Of a stretch of 64,000 nucleotides of DNA, positions 51,990-61,218 are shown piece after piece (the stretch's first letter is position 1; each line of letters opens with the position of its first letter). The translations under genes and the position numbers were made by a program. The stretch is taken from NCBI RefSeq assembly GCF_000403645.1, contig NC_021313.1, positions 2,189,014 to 2,253,013 on the forward strand, read 5' to 3'. This DNA is from Salinarchaeum sp. Harcht-Bsk1. GTDB lineage: Archaea > Halobacteriota > Halobacteria > Halobacteriales > Salinarchaeaceae. The notes under the pieces are model-generated. The model was not told where the DNA came from. It searched no databases and saw nothing but the letters and a program-made list of their open reading frames with translations.

Positions 51990-52298
51990 GTGCACAGCGC
52001 GAAGGATCGCCGCGACAACGCGGAGTGGATCGAGGCCATCGAGGAGGCGGCTACCGACCTCGGTCTCGACGACGAAACGGGTTCCGTCGCGGTCGATCTC
52101 TTCCTGTCGACGGTTCCCGACGCCGACCGCTCGAAACCGGCGGCGGTCGCGGCGAGCGTTTACGCCGCGACGCTGATCGCAGGCGAGGGCCGGACGCAGA
52201 CCGCCGTGGCCGACGCCGTCGGCGTCTCGCGGATTTCGGTCCAGCAGCGCTGGCGGGAGCGTCTCGAGAGTGCCGGGATGGAGCCACCGTCCTGGTGA
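51990..52298 (+). CDS. Short TFB-like protein with a single cyclin repeat
   Basis: A 102-residue protein that aligns with the second cyclin repeat of TFB: IEEAATDLGLDDETGSVAVD, KPAAVAASVYAATLIAGEGR and the helix-turn-helix TQTAVADAVGVSRISVQQRW. It lacks the zinc ribbon, B-finger and first repeat, so it cannot recruit polymerase in the usual way. It could bind BRE-like DNA and modulate TFB-dependent promoters. It starts at GTG 51990. A TATA-like GGCTTAGTAGG lies about 30 bases upstream. Confidence 0.8.
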   Translation: MHSAKDRRDNAEWIEAIEEAATDLGLDDETGSVAVDLFLSTVPDADRSKPAAVAASVYAATLIAGEGRTQTAVADAVGVSRISVQQRWRERLESAGMEPPSW

Positions 52299-52322
52299 GT
52301 CGCAGCGGGCGAGGGCCGCTTC

Positions 52323-52817
52323 TCACTCCCGCTGCGGGTCACGCCCGGAACGCTCCGGCGTCAGGGTGCCGTGCTCGTCGATCTCGCCCTGGACGATCCG
52401 GGTGCTGGAGATGATCTCGTCGTCCTCGGCGAGGACGTGATCGACGACCTCGATCGTGAGTGGTTCGAGGCCGCGCTCCGCTCGGAGTTCGTTGATGTGC
52501 TCGCCGACGGGCGCGGTCTCCGGCGAGACGACGAGGTACTCGAGAGAGGGGTCTTCGGCGGCGATGCCGGTGGGCGAGTCGAGCGGGCGCACGTCGAAGG
52601 AGCGATCGCGTTCCTCCGCGATGGCGGCCAGTTCGGCTTCGAGGTCTGCTTTGCGCTCCTCGAAGGGCCGAACGTAGCGATCGACGTTTCGCGTCTCGGG
52701 GGCGAGTTCGTCGGTCGTGAGCCCCACGACGACGTCGCCGAGCGAGAACGCGTGCTCGAGAAGCGCGCGGTGGCCGTCGTGTACCGGGTCGAAGGTTCCA
52801 CCGAGCGCCACGTCCAT
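52323..52817 (-). CDS. coaD: Phosphopantetheine adenylyltransferase, archaeal type
   Basis: A 164-residue nucleotidyltransferase making dephospho-CoA in coenzyme A synthesis. The signature VALGGTFDPVHDGHRALLEH (GTFDPxHxGH) is at the N-terminus and the second motif is DEIISSTRIVQGEI. The length suits the archaeal COG1019 form. It is 48 bases downstream of a winged-helix gene on the same strand. Confidence 0.93.
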   Translation of the reverse strand: MDVALGGTFDPVHDGHRALLEHAFSLGDVVVGLTTDELAPETRNVDRYVRPFEERKADLEAELAAIAEERDRSFDVRPLDSPTGIAAEDPSLEYLVVSPETAPVGEHINELRAERGLEPLTIEVVDHVLAEDDEIISSTRIVQGEIDEHGTLTPERSGRDPQRE

Positions 52818-52865
52818 ACCGGTCGGTCGCGGCCCCGCGGGAAAAATGAGTCGGACCGGAACGCG

Positions 52866-53522
52866 CTACTCGTCGTCTTCCCCGAGGAGTTCGTCGTCGG
52901 GCGAGTCCGCGTCCGTCTCGTCGGTCTCCTCGACGGCTGGTTCGGTGCTCGCGGCCGCGGCCGCCTCCGCACTGCTGGATCCGTCCTCGACTGTGATCGT
53001 CACCGGCTCCTCGTCCAGATCTGGTTCGGTACTGCCAGCGCTGATGTGTCGATCGAGGTTGAACACCGTGTTGAGTTCGGTCTGGACGCGCTCGGCGACA
53101 GTGCCGACCAGTTCGCTAGGTGCGATCGCGGCGTACTCGTAGGGGTTGTTGCCGGCGCCCTCGCTCTGTCGCTTGCGGCGCTCGACGATTCCCTCGTCGT
53201 GAAGTTCGGCGAGTGCCTCCCGGACGGTGCTCGGGTAGAGGCCAGTCCCCTCGGCGATCTCGTCGCTCGTGCTGTGGGGGGACTGTCGCAGGTGGACGTA
53301 GATTCGCGCCCGCGTCTCGGTGTCGAGCATCCAGGAGAGCAGGTCCACGAGGCGCTGGTCGAACTCCTCGACGGCCCGGTCCGTCTCCTCGCTCAGTCGG
53401 TCGGTGAGCTCGTCGCGACGCGAGCGATCGTCGGTCGCGTCGTCCGCCCGTGTGGCCCCAGCCCCCGCTTCGGCGTCGTCCGAAGCGTCGTCTCTCTCGT
53501 CGGTGGTATCGTCCGCAGACAT
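52866..53522 (-). CDS. Winged-helix transcriptional regulator with acidic flanks
   Basis: 218 residues. The middle (about 65-130) is a winged helix: LSWMLDTETRARIYVHLRQS, STSDEIAEGTGLYPSTVREA and LAELHDEGIVERRKRQSEGA. Both ends are low-complexity and acidic. It is related to ArsR/TrmB-type haloarchaeal regulators with no recognisable effector domain; I recall similar proteins encoded beside coaD. Its targets are unknown. Confidence 0.8.
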   Translation of the reverse strand: MSADDTTDERDDASDDAEAGAGATRADDATDDRSRRDELTDRLSEETDRAVEEFDQRLVDLLSWMLDTETRARIYVHLRQSPHSTSDEIAEGTGLYPSTVREALAELHDEGIVERRKRQSEGAGNNPYEYAAIAPSELVGTVAERVQTELNTVFNLDRHISAGSTEPDLDEEPVTITVEDGSSSAEAAAAASTEPAVEETDETDADSPDDELLGEDDE

Positions 53523-53624
53523 GAGTCGTCTCTGGAGCGACGAAAGTCGGTGATGCGTAAAAAGCTTGCCTCGAACGCGCTCTCCCGGGGCGCCGTCCCT
53601 CCGTCACCTGCTCGCGTCCGCTGC

Positions 53625-54704
53625 TTACTGTCCTGGCAGGAGGAGCGATTCACAGAGCGCGTCGACGTCGGCGTCGGACTGGAGGCGCCGTTGCCGCGCG
53701 GCGCCGCTCTCGGTCTCGTAGATGTCGCGGATTCCATCGACGTCGAGTCGGTCGGCCTCGCGCTCGACGACCTCGCCCAGCGGAACCGTCGTGCCGTCCG
53801 GTTGCAGGAAGGACGCATCCTGGCCGTACCTGATCGCGCGCCACTTGTTCTCGTCGAGGGCCTCGCGGCGGTAGGCCGTTCCGTCCTCGCCGTCCTCGTA
53901 CCGGTCCGCGAGGTCGAGGACGAGCGCGTGGACGTACTCGACGAACGCCATCACGCGCGCCGGATCCGCCTGGCCGTCGGGGGAGCGAACCTCGACGGTG
54001 CCGTGCGCGGAGTGGGGCCGGACGTCGTACCAGAGTTCGCCGCGGTCCTCGATCGCGTCGCTGTCGATCATCCGGTTCTCGAAGGTCAGGTAGTCATCGA
54101 AGTCCGCGAACTGCGTCGGGATCCCGGTGTTGGGCAACGCCTCGAAGATCTTCGCGCGAGCGGAGTGGAGGCCGGTGTCGAAGCCACACCAGAACGGCGA
54201 GTTGGCCGAGAGCGCGAGGATCACCGGGCAGTACCAGCGCAGTTCGTTTGCGATCCAGGTGGCCTTGTCCGCGTCGTCGACGCCGACGTGGACGTGGAGA
54301 CCCGCGGTGGTGTTGCGGTGCTGGGGGTACTGGATCCGATCGAGTTGGGCGCGATACCGTGGCTTGTCGGCGTGTTCGAGTTCGCGCCACTTCGCGGTCG
54401 GGTGGAGGCCCGCGGCCGCGATCTGGAACCCGTTCGCGCTGGCGTGCTCGACGAGGGCATCACGGACGTCGTCGAGAATCCCGGCAGCGTCGTCGAGCCG
54501 GTCGATCGTCGGCGTCTGGGTCTCGATAACGCACTTGAAGAGTTCGTGGTCCAGCCGGTCCTCGAGAATCTCGGGTGGCTCGGTCTCGTAGACGAGTTCG
54601 TCGGTGCCGGCCGTCGGGCGTCCCGCGTCGTCGACGACGTAGAACTCCTCCTCGATGCCGATCGTGCCGAGTTCCGTGAACACGTCCGCCGAGCCGCGAT
54701 CCAT
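53625..54704 (-). CDS. gshA: Glutamate-cysteine ligase (GCS2 type)
   Basis: A 359-residue enzyme that joins glutamate and cysteine to make gamma-glutamylcysteine, the main low-molecular-weight thiol of haloarchaea. [20 protein letters not shown] is the N-terminal signature; [20 protein letters not shown] and [20 protein letters not shown] are other GCS2 features. Normal length. No glutathione synthetase is nearby, consistent with haloarchaea stopping at gamma-Glu-Cys. Confidence 0.93.
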   Translation of the reverse strand: MDRGSADVFTELGTIGIEEEFYVVDDAGRPTAGTDELVYETEPPEILEDRLDHELFKCVIETQTPTIDRLDDAAGILDDVRDALVEHASANGFQIAAAGLHPTAKWRELEHADKPRYRAQLDRIQYPQHRNTTAGLHVHVGVDDADKATWIANELRWYCPVILALSANSPFWCGFDTGLHSARAKIFEALPNTGIPTQFADFDDYLTFENRMIDSDAIEDRGELWYDVRPHSAHGTVEVRSPDGQADPARVMAFVEYVHALVLDLADRYEDGEDGTAYRREALDENKWRAIRYGQDASFLQPDGTTVPLGEVVEREADRLDVDGIRDIYETESGAARQRRLQSDADVDALCESLLLPGQ

Positions 54705-54800
54705 CGACCGGCCGTTCGAGTGCCGCCGTCAAATAGCGTTCGAAGCCGGCCTTCGTCGCCTTCGGCTCGGTCGTCGATCGTCCGGTGCGGTCGAGCCGGT

Positions 54801-55319
54801 TCAGTCGTCGAGGAGGTCGGCGAGTGACACGTCGTCTCGGTCGGCGAGCAGCCGCGCGAGCGCCCGGAGGTCGCGCTCGTCGAGTTCGTGGATCGCGCCG
54901 TCGCCGACGCACTGGGCGATGTGGTCGACCCGCTCGTCGTCGGTCGCCTCGACGGAGACGTCCACGTCCAGGAGCGGACAGTCCGGACCGCGTCGTTCGC
55001 GCTCTGCGCGACGAACGCCGGCCGCGAGGAGCCGTTCGGGATCGGCCGCCACGTCGGCGGCACCGAGATAACAGAACGCGATCGCGTCGACGATCGCGTC
55101 GGTGATCCCGCCGGTCTCGGGGTCGAACACCTGCTCGCGATCGCGCTCGGCGAGTCGCTCGACGAGTAGCGGGAAGTCGAGCATCGCGTCGCGCGTCCGC
55201 TGACGGATCCGGTAGCGTGCGTCGTAGCGCGATTGCTCGCTGCCCAGCGTCACGTCTCCCCTGAGAAATCGGCGGTCCGCTGGGGTGAGAATGCCGCGTC
55301 CCCTGTCGGCGTCGGCCAT
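54801..55319 (-). CDS. Haloarchaeal protein of unknown function
   Basis: A 172-residue acidic helical protein. Its N-terminus LTPADRRFLRGDVTLGSEQS and RYDARYRIRQRTRDAMLDFP are strongly conserved-looking and occur at the start of several haloarchaeal proteins I remember only as hypothetical. RDLRALARLLADRDDVSLAD closes the protein. It is upstream of gshA on the same strand with a 96-base gap. No function can be assigned. Confidence 0.7.
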   Translation of the reverse strand: MADADRGRGILTPADRRFLRGDVTLGSEQSRYDARYRIRQRTRDAMLDFPLLVERLAERDREQVFDPETGGITDAIVDAIAFCYLGAADVAADPERLLAAGVRRAERERRGPDCPLLDVDVSVEATDDERVDHIAQCVGDGAIHELDERDLRALARLLADRDDVSLADLLDD

Positions 55320-55531
55320 ACTCGCCGGGTTTGGACGAAGGTACAAGAACCTTCTGCCGATCCGGCTAAATGCTTCCCGGTCCGACCCGCATTCGCCGGT
55401 GTCCGTCTCCCTATGCCTCGCCCGGACGGATCCGTAGACGTCCACGGTCGGCGGCAGTCGGTCGCGTGAGTCGCCGATCGTACTAAGCCGATACTGACGA
55501 GATTGCCGTCAGCCTCGCCCGGACTGGCAGA

Positions 55532-55540
55532 AAGTACTTG
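55532..55540 (+). promoter_or_regulatory. TATA-like box for the alpha2-beta proteasome pair
   Basis: AAGTACTTG is centred about 35 bases before the ATG at 55571; the leader would be only a few bases. Confidence 0.4.
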
Positions 55541-55570
55541 TATCGGAGGCCCTTACTTCGGGTGAACACG

Positions 55571-56317
55571 ATGCAAGGTTCCCAACAACAGCAGGCCTAC
55601 GACCGGGGGATTACCATCTTCTCCCCGGACGGACGCCTCTACCAGGTCGAGTACGCCCGCGAGGCGGTCAAGCGCGGGACAGCAGCGGTCGGCGTGAGGA
55701 CGTCCGATGGCGTCGTCCTCGTCGCGGATCGCCGGACGCGTTCGCCTCTCGTCGAGGCCAGCAGCGTCGAGAAGCTCCACGAGGTCGACGACCACCTCGG
55801 GATCGCCTCCGCGGGGCACGTCGCCGACGCCCGACAGCTCGTCGACCTCGCGCGGCGTCGCGCCCAGATGGAGTGGCTCCGCTACGACCAGCCCCTCGGC
55901 GTCGAGGCGCTCACCAAGGAGATCACCGACCACATCCAGCAGTACACCCAGACGGGTGGCGCACGCCCCTTCGGCGTCGCGCTCCTCGTCGCGGGCATCG
56001 AGGACGGCGAGCCGCGCCTCTTCGAGACGGACCCATCCGGCACGCCCTACGAGTGGTCCGCGGTCGCCGTCGGCGGCGGCCGCGACACGATTCAGGAGTA
56101 CCTCGAAGATCACTACGGCGAGTCGCTGACCCTCGACGACGGCATCGGACTCGCCCTCGAGGCGCTGGCGAGTGCCTCGGATGGCGACCTCGATCCCCAC
56201 GGCGTCGAGATCGCGACGGTCGACGTCGAGAGCGAGCGCTTCGACGCGCTCGATCCGGACACCGTCGCGGCGATCGTCACCGAACACGGCCTCGCCGAGG
56301 AGGGTGGTGATGAATGA
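55571..56317 (+). CDS. Second proteasome alpha subunit (alpha2)
   Basis: 248 residues, very similar to the alpha1 protein in this window: QQAYDRGITIFSPDGRLYQV, EYAREAVKRGTAAVGVRTSD, HIQQYTQTGGARPFGVALLV and ETDPSGTPYEWSAVAVG. It differs in lacking the long acidic C-terminal tail (it ends LAEEGGDE). Two alpha types let haloarchaea build 20S subtypes with different gates or partners. Its stop overlaps the beta-subunit start (ATGA), so alpha2 and beta are translationally coupled. Confidence 0.96.
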   Translation: MQGSQQQQAYDRGITIFSPDGRLYQVEYAREAVKRGTAAVGVRTSDGVVLVADRRTRSPLVEASSVEKLHEVDDHLGIASAGHVADARQLVDLARRRAQMEWLRYDQPLGVEALTKEITDHIQQYTQTGGARPFGVALLVAGIEDGEPRLFETDPSGTPYEWSAVAVGGGRDTIQEYLEDHYGESLTLDDGIGLALEALASASDGDLDPHGVEIATVDVESERFDALDPDTVAAIVTEHGLAEEGGDE

Positions 56318-57048
56318 TGGACGACGCACGCGGGCGTGACGGACTCGTCCCCGACGGCTCCACGTCGGATCCCGATCCCTTCGCACCCGAACTCGTCCCG
56401 AACGACGCCGTCGGCGACGCGACCCAGCACCACGACGACGAGACCGTGAACAAGACCGGGACGACGACGATTGGCATCTCGACCGAGGACGGCGTCGTCA
56501 TCGCGACCGACAGGCGCGCCTCGCTGGGCGGCCGGTTCGTCTCGAACAAGCGGGTCCAGAAGGTCGAGCAGATCCACCCGACCGCAGCCCTCACGCTCGT
56601 GGGCTCCGTCGGCGGCGCCCAGAGTCTAATCCGGACGCTGCGCTCGGAGACGAGCCTCTACGGCACGCGCCGCGGCGAGGACCTCTCGATCCCCGCGCTC
56701 GCGACGTTCGCCGGGAACGTGATGCGTGGCGGCCCGTTCTTCGCGACGCACCCGATCCTGGGCGGCGTCGACGAGGACGGCAGCCACGTCTACTCGATCG
56801 ACCCTGCAGGCGGCGTCCTCGAGGACGACTACGTCGTCACCGGGAGCGGCACCCAGCTCGCCTACGGTGCGATCGAGGGCGAGTACGACCCGGAACTGTC
56901 CATCGAGGAGGCCGTCACGCTCGCGGCCCGCGGCGTCCACGCCGCCACCGAGCGCGACACCGGCTCCGGTAACGGGATCTACGTCGCGACGATCACCGAC
57001 GACGGCGTCGACATCGAGGACTACGACGACGTCGCGGAGCTACTCTAG
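56314..57048 (+). CDS. psmB: Proteasome beta subunit (catalytic)
   Basis: A 244-residue inner-ring subunit. A propeptide of 49 residues ends KTG, and autocleavage exposes the catalytic Thr50 in TTTIGISTEDGVVIATDRRA. The Lys33-equivalent region is RFVSNKRVQKVEQI, and GSGTQLAYGAIEGEYDPELS is conserved. The propeptide is longer than in non-halophiles, as usual here. It overlaps the alpha2 gene by four bases. Confidence 0.96.
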   Translation: MMDDARGRDGLVPDGSTSDPDPFAPELVPNDAVGDATQHHDDETVNKTGTTTIGISTEDGVVIATDRRASLGGRFVSNKRVQKVEQIHPTAALTLVGSVGGAQSLIRTLRSETSLYGTRRGEDLSIPALATFAGNVMRGGPFFATHPILGGVDEDGSHVYSIDPAGGVLEDDYVVTGSGTQLAYGAIEGEYDPELSIEEAVTLAARGVHAATERDTGSGNGIYVATITDDGVDIEDYDDVAELL

Positions 57049-57381
57049 GCCGACCGCCTGTTTCTCGACTCCTCCACTCCACCGCTTCTGCGCGACCGCC
57101 GACAGCGGCACGACACTCGATCTCACGTTCCACCGGGGTTTTCGTGGGCTTTCAACAGCCGCTCTCGGGTGGGACTGGAAGGGGCCGACCGGTCGCGCTC
57201 GCTCGGGAAGTAAGCACTGCTGACGAGCGAGCGTAGCGAGCGAGTCAAGCGCGCAGCGACCGGGCGGGCGCGAGCGGGAGGGGGCTTCCAAGCTGTCTGC
57301 GTCGCCAGCATCGGCCCGAACGTTCGAACGCGAATTCGAGAGCCAACGGCTTAGTGGCCCGCCACCCAATCCAGTCGCTAC
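57049..57381. other. Gene-free interval between psmB and tfs
   Basis: 333 bases. It contains GGGACTGGAAGGGGC (about 57171-57185), then GC-rich inverted stretches (GACGAGCGAGCGTAGCGAGC). I recall similar sequences between genes of other haloarchaea, but this cannot be checked here. No open frame is convincing. Confidence 0.4.
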
Positions 57382-57705
57382 ATGCAGTTCTGTGAGGAGT
57401 GCGGTTCGATGATGAAAGCCGACGGGGACGTGATGGTCTGCACCAGTTGCGGCGCCGAGCAGCCCCGCGACGCCGACGAGGAGGCAGCCTTCGTCAGCAC
57501 CGAGGAACAGAGCACCGACGACGTCATCGAGACGGAGGAGGGCGCGGACTTCGAGGGGAAACCGACCGCCAACGACGTGCACTGCGACGAGTGCGGTCAC
57601 ACCGAGGCCTGGTACACGATCAAGCAAACCGGCGCGGCCGACGAGCCGCCGACGCGGTTCTTCAAGTGTAAGGAGTGTGGGTATCGCTGGCGGGAGTACA
57701 ACTGA
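57382..57705 (+). CDS. tfs: Transcription elongation factor TFS
   Basis: 107 residues. TFS stimulates RNA polymerase to cleave backtracked transcripts. The N-terminal zinc ribbon is CEECGSMMKADGD ... CTSCGAEQP and the C-terminal one CDECGHTEAWYTIKQTGAAD ... CKECGYRWREYN. The catalytic acidic pair of the second ribbon appears as AADEPPTRFFKC, where many TFS proteins have RSADEP; the key Asp-Glu is kept. Confidence 0.94.
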   Translation: MQFCEECGSMMKADGDVMVCTSCGAEQPRDADEEAAFVSTEEQSTDDVIETEEGADFEGKPTANDVHCDECGHTEAWYTIKQTGAADEPPTRFFKCKECGYRWREYN

Positions 57706-57816
57706 CGGCCGGCCGTTACGTCGGCGAACCACTGCCAATTCGTCGCTCCATCGAGGTGAATAGATATGTACAGCGGATTATTTACTGAAAGATCCCGAAC
57801 AATTCCGGTTCGACGG

Positions 57817-57825
57817 GTTTTAGCC
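57817..57825 (+). promoter_or_regulatory. TATA-like box for ppc
   Basis: GTTTTAGCC lies 26-34 bases before the ATG at 57851, as expected for a leaderless transcript. Confidence 0.45.
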
Positions 57826-57850
57826 ACGACACGACAATCCACGTGATAGC

Positions 57851-60544
57851 ATGCCACTGCACAACAGGACCGTTCGGCAGGACGTCCGCGAGCTCGGCGC
57901 CCTGCTCGGGGACGTCCTCGAGGATCAGACCTCGACGGCCGACTTCGAGACCGTCGAGGACCTCCGGACCTCGGCCATCGACTACCGCGGCGGGGAGCTC
58001 GGATCGCGCCAGCACCTCCACGACGTGCTCGACGGCCTCTCGCCGGAGGAGAGCAGCGTCGTCGCTCGCGCGTTCACGACCTACTTCGAGCTGATCAACC
58101 TCGCGGAGGAACGCGAGCGCGTCCGGGCCATCCGACAGGGCTCCCAGGACGACGACCTGGAGGACAGCCTCGAGGAGGCCGCCGAGGAGCTCGCCGACGC
58201 GGACCTCGACCCCGACGAGGTCGAGGCCGTGCTCGACGACGTCCTCATCGAGCCGACCTTCACCGCGCACCCGACGGAGGCCCGCCGGAAGACGGTGAAG
58301 TCGAAGCTCCGCGCGGTCGCGAACCACCTCGAGACCCTCGACGAGCGCCACCTGACTGACAAGGAGCAGGGCCACGTCGAGCGCGACGTCGACGCCGAGG
58401 TCACGAGCCTCTGGCAGACGCCCCAGGTCCGGAACCGCCGCCCCGAACCCGAGGACGAGGCCCGGAACGTGCAGTGGTACCTGGAGAACACGCTCTACGA
58501 CGTGGTCGCCGAGGTCTACGACGAGTTCGAGGCCGCCCTCGACGACGAGTTCGACGACGTCGACGTGCCGAAGCTCTTCGAGTTCCGATCCTGGGCCGGC
58601 AGCGACCGCGACGGCAACCCGTTCGTCACGCCCGAGGTCACGACCAACACGCTCGAACGCCAGCGACGCGTCGTGCTCGAGAACTACCGCCAGGACCTGA
58701 AGGCGCTCTCCGGCGTCCTGAGCCAGGACGGGAGTCGCATCGACGTCGGGGAGGCGTTCGAGGCGTCACTCGAGGAAGATCGGGAACGCCTGCCCAAGAT
58801 CGCGGAGGAGGCCGAGGAGCGCTACCCCGGCGAGCCCTACCGCCAGAAGCTCAAGCTGATGCGCGAGCGCCTCCAGCGCGTCGGCGACGTCCGCCCCGGT
58901 GGCTACGAGGACGCGACCGAGCTGCACGAGGATCTTCAGGACGTCGCGAAGAGCCTCCGGCGCAACGGTGCCGACGCCGTCGACGAGGCCCACGTCGAGC
59001 CGCTCGCCCGCCGCGTGGACACCTTCGGGTTCAGCCTCGCGTCGCTCGACCTCCGCGACCACCAGGCCAACCACACCGAGACGATATCCGAATTGCTCGG
59101 ACGCGAGGGACTCGATTACGCCGGCATGGACGAAGAGGAACGCGTCGAGGTGCTGACCGACGGCATCCTCCAGGACGAACCGGTCGTCGACCTCGAAGAC
59201 CGGGAGGGGCTCTCGGACACCGCTGCCCGCGTCGCGCGACGCTTCCACAAGCTGGGCGACTGGCAGCGGGAGTTCGGCGTCGAGGCGATCGACACCTACG
59301 CCATCTCGATGACCGACGAGCCGTCTCACGTGCTGGAGGTCCTCTTCCTCGCGGACCACGCCGACGTCGTCGAACTGCCCGGCCACTGCGGGCTCGACAT
59401 CGTGCCCCTCCTCGAGACGGAGTACGCGCTCTCTGGCGCCCGCCGGATCATGGGCACGCTGTTCGAGAACGAGGCCTACGCTCAGGCGCTGGAGGCCCGC
59501 GACGGCCTCCAGGAGATCATGCTGGGGTACTCCGACTCCAACAAGGAGAACGGGTTCCTCGCCGCCAACTGGTCGCTCTACAAGAACCAGCGCCGTCTCG
59601 CCGAGATCTGCGACGACTTCGACGTCACGATGCGGCTGTTCCACGGCCGCGGCGGCTCCATCTCCCGCGGCGGAGGGCCGATGAACGACGCCCTCCTCTC
59701 CCTGCCGAACTCGACGATCACCGGGCAGGTGAAGTTCACCGAGCAGGGCGAAGCCATCTCCGAGAAGTACGGCAACCCGCGGATCGCCGAGCGTAACATC
59801 GAGCAGATGCTCAACGCACAGGTCCGGGCCCGTCACCGTGCCATCGAACAGCCCGTCGAGGACGTCCCTGAAGCGTGGTACGACGCGATGGACGAGATGG
59901 CCGACGCCGCCCGCGAGGAGTACCGCGACCTCCTCGAGACCGATGGCTTCGTCCAGTACTTCGAGGAAGCGACGCCGATCACCGTCATCGAGGACCTCAA
60001 CATGGGATCGCGACCGGCCTCCCGCTCGGGCGAGCGCAACGTGGAGGACCTCCGCGCCATCCCGTGGGTGTTCTCCTGGACGCAGTCCCGGTGCATCCTC
60101 CCGGGCTGGTACGCGATCGCCACGGGCATCGAGTCCTGGCTGGAGGACGGCGGCGACGTCGAGACGCTCCAGGAGATGTACGAGGAGTGGCCGTTCTTCC
60201 AGACGCGCCTCGACAACGCCGCGCAGGCGCTCGGCCGCACCGACTTCGAAATTGCCCAGGAGTACGCCGACCTCGCTCATCCGGACCTCCGAGAGGAGTT
60301 CTTCCCGCGGCTCCAGGACGAGTACGAGCAAGCCGTCGATCTCCTCACCGACATCACCGGCCGCGACCACCCGATCGATCGCGAGTGGCTGCGCGAGTCG
60401 CTCGATCGGCGTAACCCCTACGTCGACCCGCTGAACCTGCTCCAGACGCACCTGCTCGCCCAGACCCACCGGACGGAGACCGAGGAGCGTACTCTCCGGC
60501 TGACGGTGAAGGGCATCGCAGCGGGGATGAAGAATACGGGATAG
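57851..60544 (+). CDS. ppc: Phosphoenolpyruvate carboxylase, bacterial type
   Basis: An 897-residue cytoplasmic enzyme that carboxylates PEP to oxaloacetate and refills the TCA cycle. Catalytic motifs are FTAHPTEARRKTVKSKL near residue 140, LGYSDSNKENGFLAANWSLY near 555, FHGRGGSISRGGGPMNDALL near 600 and the C-terminal MKNTG. FRSWAGSDRDGNPFVT is the PEP-site region. This is the long bacterial/eukaryotic PEPC, not the ~500-residue archaeal PpcA. A T5 tract five bases after the stop begins a 3'-end module. Confidence 0.96.
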   Translation: MPLHNRTVRQDVRELGALLGDVLEDQTSTADFETVEDLRTSAIDYRGGELGSRQHLHDVLDGLSPEESSVVARAFTTYFELINLAEERERVRAIRQGSQDDDLEDSLEEAAEELADADLDPDEVEAVLDDVLIEPTFTAHPTEARRKTVKSKLRAVANHLETLDERHLTDKEQGHVERDVDAEVTSLWQTPQVRNRRPEPEDEARNVQWYLENTLYDVVAEVYDEFEAALDDEFDDVDVPKLFEFRSWAGSDRDGNPFVTPEVTTNTLERQRRVVLENYRQDLKALSGVLSQDGSRIDVGEAFEASLEEDRERLPKIAEEAEERYPGEPYRQKLKLMRERLQRVGDVRPGGYEDATELHEDLQDVAKSLRRNGADAVDEAHVEPLARRVDTFGFSLASLDLRDHQANHTETISELLGREGLDYAGMDEEERVEVLTDGILQDEPVVDLEDREGLSDTAARVARRFHKLGDWQREFGVEAIDTYAISMTDEPSHVLEVLFLADHADVVELPGHCGLDIVPLLETEYALSGARRIMGTLFENEAYAQALEARDGLQEIMLGYSDSNKENGFLAANWSLYKNQRRLAEICDDFDVTMRLFHGRGGSISRGGGPMNDALLSLPNSTITGQVKFTEQGEAISEKYGNPRIAERNIEQMLNAQVRARHRAIEQPVEDVPEAWYDAMDEMADAAREEYRDLLETDGFVQYFEEATPITVIEDLNMGSRPASRSGERNVEDLRAIPWVFSWTQSRCILPGWYAIATGIESWLEDGGDVETLQEMYEEWPFFQTRLDNAAQALGRTDFEIAQEYADLAHPDLREEFFPRLQDEYEQAVDLLTDITGRDHPIDREWLRESLDRRNPYVDPLNLLQTHLLAQTHRTETEERTLRLTVKGIAAGMKNTG

Positions 60545-60660
60545 GACCTTTTTCCGCTCGGGTTTCCTCGGCCGTTCTTCGATCGGCCTGCGGGAACCAC
60601 TCGCGCAAAAAATCTCCGCCAAAAAAGGCGCGGGCTCGTCGCTGCCGCTCCTCGCCCGCG
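60545..60660. repeat. 3'-end module, copy 4 (inverted)
   Basis: Plus strand after the ppc stop: GGACC-T5 (60549-60553), CGCTCGGGTTTCCTCG, palindrome, CTGCGGGAACCACTCGCGC, A6 (60607-60612), TCTCCGCC, A6 (60621-60626), hairpin CGCGGGC/GCCCGCG (60629-60660). Read on the minus strand this is the same order as copy 3, with nearly the same TTTTTTGCGCGAG...TTCCCGCAG segment. The next gene is on the plus strand, so the minus-strand terminator half has no obvious client. Confidence 0.65.
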
Positions 60661-60769
60661 GGAACCGCTCGCTCCTTGCAGTCGCTCGCGGATGCTCGCG
60701 GCAGTCGTCACGCCGGCCAATAGTGAGGCCCACCGCACCTTTTTCCCGACGTGCTCCGACGCGAACTGC

Positions 60770-61183
60770 ATGGGCCACGACTGGGCCGACGCCGACCACG
60801 CGGGGCAACTCCACCACGTCGAGCTATACGCGTCGGACCTCGACGCGTCGGCCGACTTCTGGGGCTGGCTGCTCGGCGAACTCGGGCACGAACCAAAGGA
60901 CGACTGGGACGGCGGCCGGTCCTGGGTGAACGGGCCGACGTACGTCGTGCTGATAGAGGCCGAGGACGAGGAGCCTGCCTACGATCGGAACGCACCGGGG
61001 TTGAACCACCTCGCGTTCCACGCAGGGTCGCGAGAGCAAGTGGATCGGATTATCGAGGGCGTCCGGGAGCGCTCGGACGCGTCGGTGCTCTACCCGGATC
61101 AACATCCCCACGCCGGTGGCTACTACGCGCTGTACTGCGAGGATCCGGAGGGTATCAAAGTGGAAGTCGTCGCGCCGGAGTGA
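60770..61183 (+). CDS. VOC superfamily (glyoxalase/dioxygenase-fold) protein
   Basis: A 137-residue single VOC unit. HHVELYASDLDASADFWGWL at the start, GLNHLAFHAGSREQVDRIIE in the middle and YYALYCEDPEGIKVEVVAPE at the end give the His/His/Glu metal ligands of the fold. The substrate cannot be told. The ATG at 60770 is preferred because the fold starts about 15 residues later; an in-frame start at 60692 would add 26 unrelated residues that overlap the repeat region. Confidence 0.87.
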   Translation: MGHDWADADHAGQLHHVELYASDLDASADFWGWLLGELGHEPKDDWDGGRSWVNGPTYVVLIEAEDEEPAYDRNAPGLNHLAFHAGSREQVDRIIEGVRERSDASVLYPDQHPHAGGYYALYCEDPEGIKVEVVAPE

Positions 61184-61218
61184 GGAGGGCCGGGGCCGCG
61201 TCGATCGCTTGCTACAGG

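Noticed and set aside
57121-57290. Transposon or insertion sequence end in the GC-rich palindromic stretch
   Set aside because: No transposase frame and no defined terminal inverted repeats or target duplication are visible.
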